NCBI GenBank assembly: GCA_913776255.1
Contig: CAJYLV010000009.1
Location: forward strand, 1 to 64,000
Length of the DNA: 64,000 nucleotides
Direction of reading: 5' to 3'
From: an uncultured Sphingomonas sp.
GTDB taxonomy: Bacteria > Pseudomonadota > Alphaproteobacteria > Sphingomonadales > Sphingomonadaceae
Positions 49,206-59,789 of the stretch are shown one piece after another. Position 1 is the first letter of the stretch; every line of letters starts with the position of its first letter. Both the position numbers and the translations under genes were made by a program. The notes under the pieces were generated by a model, which was not told the DNA's origin, searched no databases, and saw only the letters and a list, made by a program, of their open reading frames with translations.

Positions 49206-51467
49206 ACCACGGCACTCTTGTCATTGCTCGTCACCGGCACGGCCCATGCCCAGACCGCCGGCCCGGACGACGCAGCGACCGACGACATCGTCGTCACCGG
49301 CGAGAAGTCACGGCGGACGGTGCAGGAGACGATGACCAGCGTCGCCGTGGTCACCCCTGCACGCGTCCGGCAGGAGAACATCCAGACGATCCAGGACGTC
49401 TACAATCGCACCGCGAACGTCGGCGAAACCTATGGCGCAGCCGGGTTCACGATCCGCGGGATCAACAATGCCGGGGTCGGCGGCGGCGGTCAGGCCGATA
49501 CCGCGACCGTCTATGTCGACGGCGCGCCGATCCCCGGCAACGCGCTGTTCGGCGGCCCGACCGACCTGTGGGACATCGCTCAGGTCGAGATCCTGCGCGG
49601 GCCGCAGTCGACGATCCAGGGGCTGAACGCGCTGGCGGGGGCGGTGGTGCTCACCACGCGCGACGCCTCCACCACCGACACCAGTGCCGATGCGCACATG
49701 CTGTGGAGCAACCAGCGCGACCGCACCTTCTCCGCGGCGCTCGGCGGGCCGATCGTCACCGACCAGCTCGGCATCCGCCTCTCGGCCGAACGCCGCAACG
49801 ATCGCGGGCTGATCCGCAACGTCACGCTCGGCGGCTATGACGATGCGCTGCAAACGCTCAGCCTGCGCGGCAAGCTGAAATGGACCCCGCTGGCGCTGCC
49901 CGGGCTCGACGTTCAGGCAAGCTATAACCGCGTGCGCCGCGATGGCGGCTATCTCTATGACTATGCCCGTACCGACGTCGCCGATTTCTACGACCACCGC
50001 ATCTCCACCGGCAACGTGCGCGGCCGCGGACGCGTCGCGGCCGATATCGCGGTGCTGAATGCCGGCTATGACATCGCACCACGCCTTCGCCTGTCGAGCG
50101 TCACCTCGTTCAACCGCGTCAGCTCGCACGCGCTGGCGGATGGCGACGGCGGCCCGGTCGATGCGCAGCGCATCGACAATCTCTACCGCTTCCGCACCTG
50201 GACGCAGGAAGTGCGGCTCAATTACGATGGCCCGCGGCTCAGCGGCGTCGTCGGCGGCTGGGCATACCGCCGCGCCGGCGGGCTCGACGCCAACAACCGG
50301 CTCAACATTGCGACCCCGGTGACATCGATCGTCACGCAATTGCGCAGCAGCGGCTTCCCGTCGCCCACCGCGACGCGGCTCGCCGCCAGCTATGCCGCCG
50401 TGCTGCCGCGGATTTCGGTCGCCTATACCGGTGCGCAGCCGCAGCTGGTACGCACCGCCGCGCTCTTCGCCGATGCGCGCTATCGCGTCACCGATCGCCT
50501 GTCGCTGATCGCCGGGGTGCGGCTCGATCATGAGGAGAACCGCTATGCGGCGCAGGCGCTGGCCCGCTTCACCGGCACCTTGCCCGACCCCGCCGCGTTC
50601 GGCGCGCCGGGCACCGCGCCGTTCCTCGCGGTGACGGCGATCAACCGCGGCGTGCTGGCGCTGGTCGCGAACGCCTCGTCGCAGGGCGCGGGCAAGTCGC
50701 GCCGCTTCGACGCGCTGCTGCCGAAGGCGGGGCTCAGCATGGACTGGACGCCCGATCTCACCACCTCGGTCAGCGTCCAGCGCGCCTATCGCTCGGGCGG
50801 GTCGAGCGCCAATCCGGCGCGCGGGCTGCTGGTGCCCTACGATCCCGAACACAGCTGGAACTACGAAGCCTCGCTGCGCTCGCGCTGGTTCGGCGGGCGG
50901 CTGACGCTCAACGCCAATGCCTTCTACGTCGACTGGTCGGCGCAGCAGACCAACGTCTTCTTCGGCTCCAGCGCCTATGACTATAACACCGTCAACGCCG
51001 GCAGCTCGCACCTCAGCGGGTTCGAGGTGGAGGCGAGCGCGCGGGTCGCGCCCGGCGTCGACGGCTATGCCGCGCTCGGCCATGTCCGCACCCGCTTCGA
51101 CCGCTTCACGGTGCCGTCCGGCAGCACCGCGTCGCTTGACCTCGCCGGTTCCAAATTCCCCTATGCGGCGCGCTGGACGCTGGCCGGGGGCGTCAACGTG
51201 CGCGCCGGAACGATCGTCGGCAACCTCAACGCCGGCTACCGCAGCGCGGTGTTCACCGAAACCGGCGTGACGCAAGCGAGCCGACGGCTGCCCGGCCGCA
51301 CGATCGTCAACGCCCGGATCGGCCGCGACATGAAGAACTGGACGCTGTTCGCGTTCGCGCGCAATCTCCTGGACGCGAAATACGCGCAATATACGTTCCA
51401 GACCGGTGATCGCGCGATCCTCGGCGATCCGCAGACCTTCGGTTTGGGTGCCGAACTGCATCTCTGA
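49191..51467 (+). CDS. TonB-dependent receptor, probably iron/siderophore type
   Basis: Outer-membrane receptor of 758 residues. Signal peptide: TIVTTALLSLLVTGTAHA. A TonB-box-like DDIVVTGEK is followed by the plug (QTIQDVYNRTANVGETYG, FTIRGINNAG, VEILRGPQSTIQGLN) and a barrel ending DPQTFGLGAELHL. The TTANV-type plug resembles receptors for ferric siderophores. ATG 49191 is favoured over TTG 49185 by an AAGGGG site 7 nt away. The Fur-like box on the start codon supports iron control. The ligand cannot be read. Confidence 0.9.
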   Translation: MRTIVTTALLSLLVTGTAHAQTAGPDDAATDDIVVTGEKSRRTVQETMTSVAVVTPARVRQENIQTIQDVYNRTANVGETYGAAGFTIRGINNAGVGGGGQADTATVYVDGAPIPGNALFGGPTDLWDIAQVEILRGPQSTIQGLNALAGAVVLTTRDASTTDTSADAHMLWSNQRDRTFSAALGGPIVTDQLGIRLSAERRNDRGLIRNVTLGGYDDALQTLSLRGKLKWTPLALPGLDVQASYNRVRRDGGYLYDYARTDVADFYDHRISTGNVRGRGRVAADIAVLNAGYDIAPRLRLSSVTSFNRVSSHALADGDGGPVDAQRIDNLYRFRTWTQEVRLNYDGPRLSGVVGGWAYRRAGGLDANNRLNIATPVTSIVTQLRSSGFPSPTATRLAASYAAVLPRISVAYTGAQPQLVRTAALFADARYRVTDRLSLIAGVRLDHEENRYAAQALARFTGTLPDPAAFGAPGTAPFLAVTAINRGVLALVANASSQGAGKSRRFDALLPKAGLSMDWTPDLTTSVSVQRAYRSGGSSANPARGLLVPYDPEHSWNYEASLRSRWFGGRLTLNANAFYVDWSAQQTNVFFGSSAYDYNTVNAGSSHLSGFEVEASARVAPGVDGYAALGHVRTRFDRFTVPSGSTASLDLAGSKFPYAARWTLAGGVNVRAGTIVGNLNAGYRSAVFTETGVTQASRRLPGRTIVNARIGRDMKNWTLFAFARNLLDAKYAQYTFQTGDRAILGDPQTFGLGAELHL

Positions 51468-51535
51468 CGCGATCCGTCGCAGCCTCGATCAATCGTTAAC
51501 CATCGGGCGTTACCGCGATAGGCGGAGGTGGTGTT

Positions 51536-52918
51536 TTGACGCTCGATCAAACGATTACCGGGGCTTCGCGACTCGCGGGCGAGCTGGGCATCCGCACGCT
51601 CGACCTGCAGGCCGACATCTCCGAACTGTCGACGCGCGTCACCGCGCAGGCCCGCACGATCGAAAGCGTCGGCGCCCAAACCAACCGTTTGACGGACGAC
51701 GTAGAAAACGTCGCCGACGCCGCGCGCGAGGCGTCGGGCGCCACCACCGGCGCGCATGGCCTGCTCGCCAGCTCGCACGTCCAGATTGACGCGGCGATGG
51801 GCGACGTCGTCGACCTGATCGCGCAGGTCAGCCGCATCCACGACAGCCTCGGCGCCTTCACCTCCGCGCTCGAGGATGTCGGCCGCGTCACCGCGACGAT
51901 CGACGCGATCGCCAAACAGACCAACCTCTTGGCGCTCAACGCAACGATCGAGGCGGCGCGTGCCGGCAACGCGGGCCGCGGCTTCTCGGTGGTGGCGGGC
52001 GAGGTCAAGAAGCTCGCATCCGAAACCGCCGCCGCCACCTCGCGGATCAACACCTCGATTCTCGCGCTGACCACGCAGGCGGATGCGATGCTGGGGCGCG
52101 TCGATCTCGGCGTGACCAAGGCGCGCTCGGCGCATCAGGGCACGCACGAGGTCAAGGCGCTGGTCGCGCAGCTGCGCGGCCTGATGGACGGGCTGGAACG
52201 CAACAGCGACAGCGTGGTGCGCCGGATCGGCTCGATGCTCGCGGCGGTCGTCGAGGTGAAGACCGGGCTCGGCGAGCTGTCCGAAACGTCGAGCGACAAT
52301 GCCGCGGGCCTGCACCGCCTGTCGCAACGGCTGACCACCGTCAGCGACGACACCAACGATCTGCTCCAGCTGCTCGCCGAAAGCGACGCCGACATGCCCG
52401 ACCGGCCCTATATCCGCTTCGCGGTGGCCGCCGCGCGGCAGGTGTCGGAGGGGCTGGCGCAGGCCGCGGCGGCCGGCACGCTCGATCAGGCGGCGATCCT
52501 GAGCGACGCCTATCAGCCCGTCGAGGGCACCGACCCGCCGCTGTTCACGCACCCGGCGATGGCGCTCATCACCGAGCTGGCGCGCCCGCAACAGGAAGCG
52601 GCGCGGGCGCTGCCGGGCTTCTTCGGGATGAGCTTCACCGACCGGCGCTGCTTCGGCGCGGTCGCGATGCCCGAACGCTCGCTGCCGCAGCGGCCCGGTC
52701 AGCGCAGCTGGAACACCGAATATTCGCGCGCGGGGGTGTTCTTCCACTTCCCCGACACCGAGGAGCAGGTGAAGATTACCAAGCCCTTCTGTCTCAAGGC
52801 GTATCGCCGGCTCGCCGCGGACGGCAGCGTCATCCTGCTCAAGCAGGTGATCGCGTCGATCAACGTCGGCGGCGCGCACTGGGGCATCCTCCAGCTCGCC
52901 TACAAGGATCAGGGCTAG
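51536..52918 (+). CDS. Soluble MCP-like protein with C-terminal sensor domain
   Basis: Protein of 460 residues without membrane helices. The N-terminal 290 residues are a chemoreceptor signalling coiled coil whose hairpin tip is clear (about 122-165: [34 protein letters not shown]). The C-terminal part (about 300-460, with [20 protein letters not shown] and a final strand [15 protein letters not shown]) looks like a PDC/Cache-type sensor. This is the reverse of the common receptor order. The start is TTG 51536. No che genes adjoin, so whether it acts in chemotaxis or another CheA-type pathway is open. Confidence 0.85.
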   Translation: MTLDQTITGASRLAGELGIRTLDLQADISELSTRVTAQARTIESVGAQTNRLTDDVENVADAAREASGATTGAHGLLASSHVQIDAAMGDVVDLIAQVSRIHDSLGAFTSALEDVGRVTATIDAIAKQTNLLALNATIEAARAGNAGRGFSVVAGEVKKLASETAAATSRINTSILALTTQADAMLGRVDLGVTKARSAHQGTHEVKALVAQLRGLMDGLERNSDSVVRRIGSMLAAVVEVKTGLGELSETSSDNAAGLHRLSQRLTTVSDDTNDLLQLLAESDADMPDRPYIRFAVAAARQVSEGLAQAAAAGTLDQAAILSDAYQPVEGTDPPLFTHPAMALITELARPQQEAARALPGFFGMSFTDRRCFGAVAMPERSLPQRPGQRSWNTEYSRAGVFFHFPDTEEQVKITKPFCLKAYRRLAADGSVILLKQVIASINVGGAHWGILQLAYKDQG

Positions 52919-52952
52919 CGACGGGGCGACGGGTTGCGAAACGCCCGTCGCC

Positions 52953-53087
52953 AGAGTGTGATGACGTAAGGTCGAATGTACGGTTCGTCATTGCGAGCGT
53001 AGCGAAGCAATCCAGAGCCGGACCAAGACGCCCTGGATTGCGTCGCTACGCTCGCAATGACGATCAAGCTGACGTCATCACGCTCTA
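52953..53087. repeat. Nested inverted repeat overlapping the mutL stop
   Basis: The inner arms 52986-53015 and 53033-53062 belong to the family at 19.6 kb with one mismatch. The outer arms 52953-52967 and 53072-53086 (GTGATGACGT/ACGTCATCAC, one mismatch) enclose them. The right outer arm reaches into the mutL stop codon. Confidence 0.88.
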
Positions 53088-54899
53088 GGTACGCCCGAAC
53101 AGCTTCGCGACGCTCTTCAGGTCGAGCTTCACCCACGTCGGGCGGCCGTGGTTGCATTGGCCGGAATGCGGGGTGACCTCCATCTCGCGCAGCAGCGCGT
53201 TCATCTCGGCCGGTGACAGCACCCGCCCCGCCCGTACCGATCCGTGGCACGCCATCGTCCCCGCGATCGCATCGAGCCGCTCGCGCAGGCTCAGCGCCTC
53301 GTCATAGGCGGCCAGCTCGTCGGCGAGATCGGTGACCAGCCCGCGCGGATCGCCGCTGCCGAGCAACGCCGGGGTCGCGCGCACCAGCATCGCGCGCGCG
53401 CCGAACCGCTCCAGCTCGAGCCCGAAGTCGGCCAGTTCGGCGACGCGCGCCTCCAGCCGGTCGCAGGCCGGCTCGTCCAGCTCGACCACCTCGGGGATCA
53501 GCAACGCCTGTGACGCGACCCGCCCGCCGGCGAGCGCGGCGCGCATCCGCTCCAGCACCAGCCGCTCGTGCGCGGCATGCTGGTCGACCAGCACCAGCCC
53601 GTCCTCGGCCTCGGCGACGATATAGGTCTTCGCCACCTGCCCGCGCGCGACGCCGAGCGGGAAGTCGGTCGTCGCGGGCGGTGGCGTCCAGTCCGGGACG
53701 CCGCGCGCGGCCGGCGGCGCGGCGAAGAACGTCGGGCGCTGGTCGTTGAGGCGGAGCCCCTCCCCCATCGAGGGAGGGGTTGGGGTGGGGGCGTGAGGAT
53801 CGAACGGCCCACCAAACAACGCCGCTCCCCCAACGTCCTCCCCGGGGGGGCGGGGGCTTTGATGCTCCTGCTGCCAGAGCGCCATGATGTCGGCTGGCGC
53901 CGTATGCGCGACACGATGCCCCGCGGCGTCAAGCGCGCGGCGCAACCCGGACACGATCATCCCGCGCACCAGCGCCGGGTCGCGGAACCGCACCTCGGTC
54001 TTCGCCGGATGGACGTTCACGTCGACCTCGCTCGGCGGCACGTCGAGGAACAGCGCCACCACCGCATGGCGGTCACGCGGCATCATCTCGGCATAGGCGC
54101 CGCGGATCGCGCCGATCAGCAGCCGGTCGCGCACCGGCCGGCCGTTGACGAACAGATATTGGTGATCCGCCACGCCGCGGTGGAAGGTCGGCAGCCCCGC
54201 GACACCGCCAAGCACGTGTCCGTCGCGCTCCAGATCGATCGCGACCGAATTGTCGGCGAGCGCCCGGTCGGTGAGCGCCGCGACGCGTGCCGGCCGGCTG
54301 TCGGCGGCGGCGACCGACAACGTGCGCCGCCCGTCATGCTCGAGCGAGAAGGCGATATCGGGCCGCGCCATCGCCAGCCGCCGGACGACGTCGAGGCACG
54401 CGGCATATTCGGAGCGCGCCGAGCGCAGGAACTTGCGCCGCGCCGGCACCTGCGCAAACAGCGCCTCGGCGACGACGCGCGTGCCCGGCGGCAGCGCGGC
54501 GGGGCCGTCGCGCTCCAGCACGCCATTGTCGACCGTCCGCGCCCAGCCCTCGCTGCCGCGCGGGCGGCTCTCGATCGTCAGCCGCGCGACCGAGGCGATC
54601 GACGGCAGCGCCTCGCCGCGGAACCCCAGCGTCGCGACCCGGTCGATATCCTCGTCGGGCAGCTTGGAGGTGGCATGGCGCTCCAGCGCGAGCGCGATCT
54701 CTGGCGGGGTCATCCCGCAGCCGTCGTCGGCGACCTCGATCCGTTCGACCCCGCCCGCGGCGAGCACGATCGAGATTCGCGACGCCCCGGAATCGATCGC
54801 GTTTTCGACTAACTCCTTTAACGCGCTGGCTGGTCTTTCCACCACTTCACCGGCGGCGATACGGTTGACCAGATGCGAGGGGAGACGGCGTATTGACAC
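53085..54899 (-). CDS. mutL: DNA mismatch repair protein MutL
   Basis: Protein of 604 residues. The N-terminal GHKL ATPase has RLPSHLVNRIAAGEVVERP, Glu in LVENAIDSGA, DDGCGM, ATSKL and GFRGEALPSIASV, followed by the transducer domain (NGRPVRDR, DVNVHPAKTEVRF). The C-terminal dimerisation domain starts at about 420 (LVLVDQHAAHERL) and ends in CHGSVRAGR and CNHGRPTWV. GTG 54899 gives the normal N-terminus VSIRRLP; an ATG at 54950 is less likely. The linker (about 345-415) includes residues 370-382 translated from a genomic repeat. Confidence 0.96.
   Translation of the reverse strand: MSIRRLPSHLVNRIAAGEVVERPASALKELVENAIDSGASRISIVLAAGGVERIEVADDGCGMTPPEIALALERHATSKLPDEDIDRVATLGFRGEALPSIASVARLTIESRPRGSEGWARTVDNGVLERDGPAALPPGTRVVAEALFAQVPARRKFLRSARSEYAACLDVVRRLAMARPDIAFSLEHDGRRTLSVAAADSRPARVAALTDRALADNSVAIDLERDGHVLGGVAGLPTFHRGVADHQYLFVNGRPVRDRLLIGAIRGAYAEMMPRDRHAVVALFLDVPPSEVDVNVHPAKTEVRFRDPALVRGMIVSGLRRALDAAGHRVAHTAPADIMALWQQEHQSPRPPGEDVGGAALFGGPFDPHAPTPTPPSMGEGLRLNDQRPTFFAAPPAARGVPDWTPPPATTDFPLGVARGQVAKTYIVAEAEDGLVLVDQHAAHERLVLERMRAALAGGRVASQALLIPEVVELDEPACDRLEARVAELADFGLELERFGARAMLVRATPALLGSGDPRGLVTDLADELAAYDEALSLRERLDAIAGTMACHGSVRAGRVLSPAEMNALLREMEVTPHSGQCNHGRPTWVKLDLKSVAKLFGRT
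53756..53790. repeat. CCCCTCCCC-family repeat arm inside mutL
   Basis: GCCCCTCCCCCATCGAGGGA and the following GGGGTTGGGGTGGGG match the left arm of the intergenic repeat at 12471-12504. The reading frame stays open across it and adds the Pro/Thr-rich PTPTPPSMGEG segment to the MutL linker. Confidence 0.85.
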
Positions 54900-54961
54900 G
54901 GGGCAACGCCTAGACCAAGCCGCGGCATCCCGCGACCCCGCAGATACCATCGCCAGCATGA

Positions 54962-56080
<1,119 letters not shown>

Positions 56081-56109
56081 CCGGAGCTCCGTTTGTGCCG
56101 AGGAGAGGT

Positions 56110-56179
56110 TGAGCCCGCCGAAACACCGTCTCGAAGCACCGCCCCCGCGGCCGCTTCGAGACAAGGCTTCGGCAGGCTC
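56110..56179. repeat. Inverted repeat between mreB and mreC
   Basis: Arms GAGCCCGCCGAA...GTCTCGAAGC and GCTTCGAGAC...TTCGGCAGGCTC pair with a few mismatches and are followed by CGGCTTTTCC. It may act as an attenuator or an mRNA-processing site in the operon. Confidence 0.75.
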
Positions 56180-56254
56180 GGCTTTTCCTCGGGGCGAACG
56201 GAAGGACGTAGAATGGCAGGTAACCACATAATCTGAAGGCGGGAGGTGACGGCA

Positions 56255-57157
56255 ATGGCGCCGTCGCGGGATCGGCGCCCCGGCTTTTCGCGGCGCGCGC
56301 AATATGGACTGTTCGTCACCTACATCCTCGGGATCGCCGGGGCGGTGGTGGGGGCGGTGCTGCTCGCGCTGTCGACATTCCATCCCGCCGCTTTCTCGAT
56401 GGTGCGCGCGGCGCTCGCCGAAGTGACCACGCCCGTGTCGACGACCACCGCCGCGATCGTCCGCACCGTCGCGACGGTGCCGGAGGCGATCGGGACGTGG
56501 TGGCGCGTCCATGACGAAAATTCCGAATTGCGCGCGCGGCTCGCCCGTGCGCGCGGTGCCTTGCTGGTCGGCCGGCAGGCGCGGCTGGAGAACGTCCGGC
56601 TGCGCGCGCTGCTCGCGCTTCGCGACCAGAATCCGCAGGTCGTCGCCACCGCCCGGATCGTCAGCACCAGCGCGTCGAGCACGCGCCGCTACGGGCTGCT
56701 GAACGCCGGATCGTGGCAGGGCGTGACCGAGGGCCAGCCGGTTCAGGGGCCGGAGGGGCTGATCGGGCGCGTCCTCTACGCCGGCCCGAACACCGCCCGC
56801 GTGCTGCTCGTCACCGATGCCGAGAGCATCGTGCCGGTCCGCCGCGCGCGTGACGGCCGTCCGGCACTGGCGGCGGGACGCGGCGACGGGCTGATCGACA
56901 TCCGCACGATCGACACCGCCGACGGCAAGTTCCGCCCCGGCGACATCTTCGTCACCTCCGGCACCGGCGGGATGTTCATCCCCGGCGTGCCGGTCGCGCG
57001 CGTGCTGCGCGACGGCACCGACAGCGCCCCCGCGCGCCCGTTCGCACGCCCCGATACGCTCGACGTCGCGATCGTCCATCGTGCGTTCATGCCGCCCCCG
57101 CCACCGGCGCCGACACCCGCCCCCGCACCGACTCCGACACCCACCCCCGATCCGTGA
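56255..57157 (+). CDS. mreC: Rod shape-determining protein MreC
   Basis: Bitopic protein of 300 residues that links MreB to the wall synthases. One membrane helix is at about 17-40, then a periplasmic coiled coil (RVHDENSELRARLARARGAL) and the MreC beta domains (VVATARIVSTSASSTRRY, GLIGRVLYAGPNTARV, FRPGDIFVTSGTGGMFIPGV). The tail is a Pro/Thr-rich string. ATG 56255 with GGGAGG at good distance is preferred over the GTG at 56246. It overlaps mreD by 4 nt. Confidence 0.95.
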   Translation: MAPSRDRRPGFSRRAQYGLFVTYILGIAGAVVGAVLLALSTFHPAAFSMVRAALAEVTTPVSTTTAAIVRTVATVPEAIGTWWRVHDENSELRARLARARGALLVGRQARLENVRLRALLALRDQNPQVVATARIVSTSASSTRRYGLLNAGSWQGVTEGQPVQGPEGLIGRVLYAGPNTARVLLVTDAESIVPVRRARDGRPALAAGRGDGLIDIRTIDTADGKFRPGDIFVTSGTGGMFIPGVPVARVLRDGTDSAPARPFARPDTLDVAIVHRAFMPPPPPAPTPAPAPTPTPTPDP

Positions 57158-57663
57158 CGCTCCCCGCCCGCCCGCCCTTCGAGGAACCGCTCGGCCGCGG
57201 ACGCGCGCGGCTGTTGCCATGGGCGACGGTGATGGTCGGCTCGCTGGTGACGATCTTGCCGTGGGGCGCGACCTTGCCGCTGCTGCCGCCGGTCGGGCTG
57301 TTGCTGCTGCTATCGTGGCGGTTGCTCGCGCCGCTGTCGCTGCGCGTCTGGGCGCCGGCGCTGCTCGGGCTGTTCGACGATCTGCTGTCCGGGCAGCCGC
57401 TGGGGAGCGCGATGCTGCTGTGGACGCTCGCCTTTTTCCTCGTCGAAGCGATCGACGCGCGCTCGGGCGTGCGCGATTTCAAGCAGAGCTGGGCGATCGC
57501 CGCGCTGGCGATCGCGTTCGTGCTGCTCGGCGGGCGACTGGCGGCGACGCCGCTCGATGCCCATGTCGATAGCGTGCTATTGATGCAGATCGTGATCTCC
57601 GTGCTCCTCTTCCCCGCCGCGGCGCGGCTGGTCGCGTGGATCGACCTGCGGCGCGCGCTATGA
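57154..57663 (+). CDS. mreD: Rod shape-determining protein MreD
   Basis: Inner-membrane protein of 169 residues with about five helices (LLPPVGLLLLLSWRLLAP, LGSAMLLWTLAFFLVEAI, WAIAALAIAFVLLGGRLA). The family is weakly conserved, and the call rests on position between mreC and PBP2, size and topology. GTG start overlapping mreC; its stop overlaps the mrdA start. Confidence 0.9.
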   Translation: MTLPARPPFEEPLGRGRARLLPWATVMVGSLVTILPWGATLPLLPPVGLLLLLSWRLLAPLSLRVWAPALLGLFDDLLSGQPLGSAMLLWTLAFFLVEAIDARSGVRDFKQSWAIAALAIAFVLLGGRLAATPLDAHVDSVLLMQIVISVLLFPAAARLVAWIDLRRAL

Positions 57664-59789
57664 GGCCGCGCGCGCCGAAGATCATGACCGAGGCGGCGCT
57701 GAGCTATAGCTTCTCGCGCCGCGCATGGCTGCTCGGTGCCGGTCAGGCCGGGCTCGGCGCGCTGCTGATCGGGCGGATGGGCTATCTCGCGATCGCGCAG
57801 AACGAGCATTACAACCTGCTCGCCGAGAGCAACCGCGTCAGCATGACGATGATCCCGCCGCGCCGCGGCTGGATCGTCGACCGCCACAACCAGCCGATCG
57901 CCAGCAACCGCACCGACTTCCGCGTCGACGTCATCCCCGACCGGCTGGAGGACAAGGATCGCGTGCTCGCGCATCTGCGCGGGCTGCTCGGCCTCACCGA
58001 CGAGGATCTCGCGCAGATCAACGCCGAGCTGGAGCACGCCCCCGGCTTCCGCCCGGTCGAGATCGCCGAGAACATCGACTGGGAACGCTTTGCCGCGGTG
58101 CAGGTGCGCCAGCCCGAGCTGCCCGGCGTCGCCCCCACCCGCGGCTTCGCGCGCCACTATCCCGCCGGCCCGGCGGTCGCGCATCTGATCGGCTATGTCG
58201 GTGCCGCGACCGCCGAACAATATAAAATGGCCCGCGACCCGCTCTACGTCACCCCGGGCTTCAAACTCGGCAAGGACGGGCTGGAGAAGACCATGGAGCC
58301 GTTGCTACGCGGCACCGCCGGCGCCAAGCGCGTCGAGGTCACCGCGCGCGGCAAGCTGGTCAAGGAACTGGCGACGCGTCCCGACGTCCCCGGGCGCACA
58401 CTGCGGCTGACGATCGACGCGGGGCTTCAGGAATATGCGGCGCGGCGGCTCGGCACCAACTCGGGCTCGGCGGTGGTGTTCGACTGCACCAATGGCGAGA
58501 TGCTCGCGATGGTGTCGATGCCGGCCTACGATCCCAACACCTTCTCCGAAGGCATCAGCCAGCTCGAATGGAAGATGCTGAGCGAGGACGATCACGTGCC
58601 CTTGATGAACAAGGTGACGCAGGGGCTCTATCCGCCGGGCTCGACCGTCAAGCCGATGAACGGCCTTGCGCTGCTCGCCGCCGGGGTCGGCGCGAGCGAG
58701 CGCGTGTTCTGCTCGGGCGCGATGCGCGTCGGCAACGGCGTGTTCCACTGCCACAAGAAGGGCGGCCACGGCCCGCTCGATCTCAAGAACGCGATCATGC
58801 AGAGCTGCGACATCTATTTCTACGAAATGGTGCGCCGCGTCGGGTATGACAGGATCGCGCCGGTCGCGCGCGAGCTGGGGCTGGGGCAGAAGTTCGACCT
58901 GCCGTTCGCGACGCAGCGTTACGGCACGGTTCCCGACAGCGCGTGGAAGCAGCGCAAGTACAAGACCGACTGGAAGGTCGCGGATTCGCTCAACGCCTCG
59001 ATCGGCCAGGGCTATGTGCTCTCCAACCCGCTCCAGCTCGCGGTGATGGCGAGCCGACTGGCGTCGGGTCGCAAGCTGGTGCCGACGCTGATCCGCGACC
59101 CGTTCAAGCCACAGGCCGAGATGCTCCCGATCGATCCCGAGCATTTCCGCATCATCCGGGAGGCGATGGACGGGGTCGTCAACCACGGCGGCACCGGCGG
59201 CGCGGCGCGGATGCTGGTGCCCGGCGTCTCGATCGCCGCCAAGACCGGCACCGCGCAGGTCCGCCGGATCACGATGGCGGAGCGGCGCTCGGGCGTGCTC
59301 AAGAACGGGCAATTGCCGTTCAAACTGCGCGACCACGCCCTGTTCGTGTGCTTCGCGCCCTATGACAATCCGCGCTATGCCGCGGCGGTGGTGCTCGAAC
59401 ACAACGGCCATACCGTCCGCAACCTCGACACGCCGATGATCGGCCGCGACATCATGACCTATCTGTTCGACCGCGACCGCGCGATGAAGAGCCTTGCCGA
59501 GGTCGAGCCGACCTGGGGCGGCGACATCACGACGCGCATGAACGCGCAGCGCGCCGCCTATCGCGCCGCGCACGCCCCCGCCCCGCCGGTCGTCGACGAC
59601 GACGACGTGCCCGCCTCCAACTCGCCCGCGGTCGAGGCCGCGACCGACGCATCGAACGCAAGCGCCGAGGCGACCGCGCGCGACATCGCCACCAGCGGCG
59701 GCCCGGCGCGCACCGGCTCGCCCGAACCCGAGACGGAGGGCGAGCGGCGCGCCGCCTCGCCCGACCGACCTGCGGACCCGCAACGATGA
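57660..59789 (+). CDS. mrdA: Penicillin-binding protein 2 (transpeptidase)
   Basis: Class B PBP of 709 residues for cell elongation. A membrane anchor (WLLGAGQAGLGALLIGRM) is followed by the pedestal domain (PPRRGWIVDRHNQPIASN) and the transpeptidase domain with the active-site Ser in PPGSTVKP, SCD and KTGTAQ. ATG 57660 overlaps the mreD stop. The last 90 residues are a disordered Ala/Asp/Pro/Glu-rich tail, longer than in E. coli. It partners with RodA, encoded next. Confidence 0.97.
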   Translation: MRPRAPKIMTEAALSYSFSRRAWLLGAGQAGLGALLIGRMGYLAIAQNEHYNLLAESNRVSMTMIPPRRGWIVDRHNQPIASNRTDFRVDVIPDRLEDKDRVLAHLRGLLGLTDEDLAQINAELEHAPGFRPVEIAENIDWERFAAVQVRQPELPGVAPTRGFARHYPAGPAVAHLIGYVGAATAEQYKMARDPLYVTPGFKLGKDGLEKTMEPLLRGTAGAKRVEVTARGKLVKELATRPDVPGRTLRLTIDAGLQEYAARRLGTNSGSAVVFDCTNGEMLAMVSMPAYDPNTFSEGISQLEWKMLSEDDHVPLMNKVTQGLYPPGSTVKPMNGLALLAAGVGASERVFCSGAMRVGNGVFHCHKKGGHGPLDLKNAIMQSCDIYFYEMVRRVGYDRIAPVARELGLGQKFDLPFATQRYGTVPDSAWKQRKYKTDWKVADSLNASIGQGYVLSNPLQLAVMASRLASGRKLVPTLIRDPFKPQAEMLPIDPEHFRIIREAMDGVVNHGGTGGAARMLVPGVSIAAKTGTAQVRRITMAERRSGVLKNGQLPFKLRDHALFVCFAPYDNPRYAAAVVLEHNGHTVRNLDTPMIGRDIMTYLFDRDRAMKSLAEVEPTWGGDITTRMNAQRAAYRAAHAPAPPVVDDDDVPASNSPAVEAATDASNASAEATARDIATSGGPARTGSPEPETEGERRAASPDRPADPQR

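Noticed and set aside
51493..51515. TTAACCAT half-site before the MCP-like gene as a CtrA site
   Set aside because: The second half (TTAC) is at the wrong distance.
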